Assembly (NCBI GenBank): GCA_030263275.1
Contig: SZOR01000064.1
Span: forward strand, 1-22,741
DNA: 22,741 bases
DNA from: DSNY01 sp016861185
GTDB lineage: Bacteria > Pseudomonadota > Gammaproteobacteria > Burkholderiales > Burkholderiaceae_F
Direction of reading: 5' to 3'
Part shown: in pieces, positions 21,098-22,741 of the stretch
Layout: every line of letters begins with the position of its first letter
Numbering within the stretch: position 1 is the stretch's first letter
The notes under the pieces: generated by a model
Seen by the model: the letters and a program-made list of their open reading frames with translations, nothing else
What the model was told of the DNA's origin: nothing
Database searches by the model: none
Translations under genes and position numbers: made by a program

Positions 21098-21998
21098 CGG
21101 CGTGCATCAGCGAAATGAACAGATGCTCGAGTTCCGGCGGGATCTCACGCGCTTCGCAATCGAGTCGTTCCGGCTGCGCCGCGAGCCACGCGGCGAAATC
21201 GGCGTCGCGCGTACCGGTCACATGCAGCCGCGTACCGAACGGGATCACCAGCCATTGCGTCGCGGCCAGCCGCGCGGCGAGCTGCGGCAGCGCAGACCCG
21301 GTGACTTCCCAGGTGCGCAGGTTCGCCGCGCGCAGGATCTCCTCGGCAGTGCCCGCCGCGAGCAGCCGGCCGAGCGAGATATAGGCGATCTGGTGGCAGC
21401 GCTCGGCTTCGTCCATGTAATGCGTGCTGACCAGCACCGTCATGCCTGCGGCGGCGAGCTGGTGGATGTGCGCCCAGAAATCGCGCCGCGCCTTGGGGTC
21501 GACGCCGGCGGTCGGCTCGTCGAGCAGCAGCAACTGCGGCTCGTGCAGCAGGCAGGCGGCGAGTGCGAGCCGCTGCTTCCAGCCGCCCGACAGCGTTCCC
21601 GCGAGTTGCCTGCGCCGCGCGGCGAGCCCCAGACGGTCGAGCGCTTCGGCCGCCGCGGCCTTCACGTCGGGCAGCCCGTAGACGCGCGCGATGAAGCGCA
21701 GGTTCTCCTCGATCGAAAGATCCTCGTACAGGCCGAAGCGCTGCGTCATGTAGCCGACGCGCAGCTTGATCCGGCGCGATTCGCGCCGGATGTCGAAGCC
21801 GAGGCAGGTGCCTTCGCCGGCGTCCGGCGTCAGCAGCCCGCACAGCATGCGGATCGTCGTCGTCTTGCCGCTGCCGTTCGGACCGACGAAGCCGCAGATG
21901 CGCCCGCGCGGCACCCGGATCGCCAGATCGTCGACGACGGCGCGCCCGCCGTAGCGCTTGGTCAGTCCGCGCACGTCGATGGCGAATTCCTCGTTCAT
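21075..21998 (-). CDS. ABC transporter ATP-binding protein (YbhF/YhiH-like, single NBD)
   Basis: 307 aa, one nucleotide-binding domain. Walker A GPNGSGKT (39-46), Q-loop Gln86 (YMTQRFGLYEDLSIEENL), signature LSGGWKQRLALA (136-147), Walker B LLLLDEP (156-162) with D-loop after it and switch His193 (STHYMDEAERC). The C-terminal 80 residues are the usual extension of exporter ATPases. The tight link with an HlyD adaptor upstream (start overlaps its stop as ATGA) and a permease downstream identifies an ABC-2 exporter. Unlike RbbA/YhiH or YbhF it carries a single NBD. Confidence 0.96.
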   Translation of the reverse strand: MNEEFAIDVRGLTKRYGGRAVVDDLAIRVPRGRICGFVGPNGSGKTTTIRMLCGLLTPDAGEGTCLGFDIRRESRRIKLRVGYMTQRFGLYEDLSIEENLRFIARVYGLPDVKAAAAEALDRLGLAARRRQLAGTLSGGWKQRLALAACLLHEPQLLLLDEPTAGVDPKARRDFWAHIHQLAAAGMTVLVSTHYMDEAERCHQIAYISLGRLLAAGTAEEILRAANLRTWEVTGSALPQLAARLAATQWLVIPFGTRLHVTGTRDADFAAWLAAQPERLDCEAREIPPELEHLFISLMHADGSHGLQ

Positions 21999-22741
21999 TT
22001 CGCCGCTTCCGGCGCCAGTCGCACGTCGATCGGCTGGCCGGGCTTGAGCGCCGCGCGCGCCGCCTCCGACGGCCGCGCTTCGACCAGGAACACGAGCTTG
22101 CTTCGGCTTTCGTTGCTGTAGATCACCGGCGGCGTGAACTCGGCCTGCGGCGAAACGAAGGTCACGACCGCGTCGAGCCCGGCCGGGCAGCCGTCGCAGC
22201 CGACTTCGACGCGGCCGCCGACGTGGATGCGCGCGAGTTGCGGCTGCGGAACGAAGAAGCGCAGCTTCAGCGCGCCGTCGGGAAGCAGCGCGATCACCGG
22301 CGCGCCGGCCGGCACCCACTCGCCGACGCGGAACAGCACGTCGAACACCAGCGCGCCGACCGGCGCGGTACGCCGCTTCTGCTCCTCGCGCCAGCGCGAC
22401 TGTTCGACGTCGTACGCGGCGGCCCGCCGCTGCGCCTCGGCGGCGGCGATCTCGTCGGGACGTGCCGCCGTGCGCGCCACGACGAGCTGCGCCTCCAGTT
22501 CGCGCACGCGCGCAGCGTCGCGCTCCTGCGCGCTTCTGAGCGTGTCGAGCTGCAGCGGTGACAGGAAACCCTGCTCGACCAGCTTTTCGCTACGCGCCAG
22601 CTGAGCGGTCGAGGCTTCGAGGTTCGCGCGCGCCTGCGCGAGCTGTTGTTCGACCGCGCGCACCTCGGGCGGGCGCCGGCCCTTGCGCAGGTTCGCCGCC
22701 TGCGCCGCCGCCGCCGCCAGCCGCGCCTCGGCCGCAGCGCG
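21995..22741 (-). CDS. HlyD-family periplasmic adaptor of the ABC exporter (5' end outside window)
   Basis: The last 248 residues of an HlyD/membrane-fusion protein; the frame is open to the right edge, so the N terminus and anchor are missing. The first 100 visible residues are an alanine-rich coiled-coil hairpin (RPPEVRAVEQQLAQARANLEAS... with FLSPLQLDTLRSAQ at the turn). The C-terminal part is the lipoyl/beta-barrel region: VGALVFDVLFRVGEWVPAGAPV (lipoyl half) and GALKLRFFVPQPQLARIHVGGRVEVGCDGC. This resembles YbhG/YhiI. It links the inner-membrane ABC complex to an outer-membrane channel. It is followed by the ATPase gene with an ATGA overlap. Confidence 0.95.
   Translation of the reverse strand, partial: RAAAEARLAAAAAQAANLRKGRRPPEVRAVEQQLAQARANLEASTAQLARSEKLVEQGFLSPLQLDTLRSAQERDAARVRELEAQLVVARTAARPDEIAAAEAQRRAAAYDVEQSRWREEQKRRTAPVGALVFDVLFRVGEWVPAGAPVIALLPDGALKLRFFVPQPQLARIHVGGRVEVGCDGCPAGLDAVVTFVSPQAEFTPPVIYSNESRSKLVFLVEARPSEAARAALKPGQPIDVRLAPEAAK

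Overview
The window is about 22.7 kb of very GC-rich chromosomal DNA with tightly packed genes and short intergenic gaps. Several families point to a betaproteobacterium, most likely of the Burkholderiales type: a DUF2917 protein, a Rrf2/NsrR regulator with a betaproteobacterial cysteine pattern, RarD, a CHR pair, and a small exported Trp/Cys protein with a low-complexity tail. This assignment is inference; there is no rRNA or tRNA here to confirm it. I see no phage, transposase, CRISPR or plasmid functions.

Layout. 1-2931 (minus): a class III nucleotide cyclase fused to a STAND-type ATPase and TPR region, running off the left edge, preceded by a small exported protein with a Gly-Lys repeat tail. 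3053-4328: a HIT hydrolase, a DUF427 protein and a cold-shock protein with a clear intrinsic terminator. 4536-7977 (plus): a GNAT acetyltransferase, a four-helix membrane protein, an alpha/beta hydrolase, and an RsgA-type circularly permuted GTPase preceded by an unexplained leader of about 300 bp. 8031-9246: a dispersed GC-rich palindromic repeat, then a two-gene chromate-transporter (CHR) pair. 9252-10675: an NsrR-like repressor divergent from rarD, with a good 23-bp NsrR-type operator between them. 10686-13161 (minus): a translationally coupled three-gene envelope operon (CsgG/GNA1162-like exported protein, Tat-type M48 protease with TPR, lipoprotein). 13318-17295 (minus): an FKBP prolyl isomerase, an archaeal-type fructose-1,6-bisphosphate aldolase/phosphatase, a DUF2917 protein, a single-PDZ HtrA-like protease and an SNase-like nuclease. 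17400-19802 (plus): a DM13 protein and a long three-domain Xaa-Pro aminopeptidase. 19804-19897: a paired palindromic repeat between convergent genes. 19943-22741 (minus): an HlyD/ATPase/permease ABC exporter operon, cut by the right edge.

Working together. Most of the window is housekeeping, stress and envelope function rather than a dedicated island. The strongest multi-gene units are the exported trio (10686-13161), the ABC exporter operon (19943-22741) and the CHR pair (8108-9246). The points most worth follow-up are the exported trio as a possible undescribed envelope module, the archaeal-type gluconeogenic enzyme with a palindromic operator candidate upstream, the NsrR operator with no nitric-oxide gene beside it, the cyclase-ATPase-TPR regulator, and the leader before rsgA. 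I found no clear-cut novel defence or mobile system.
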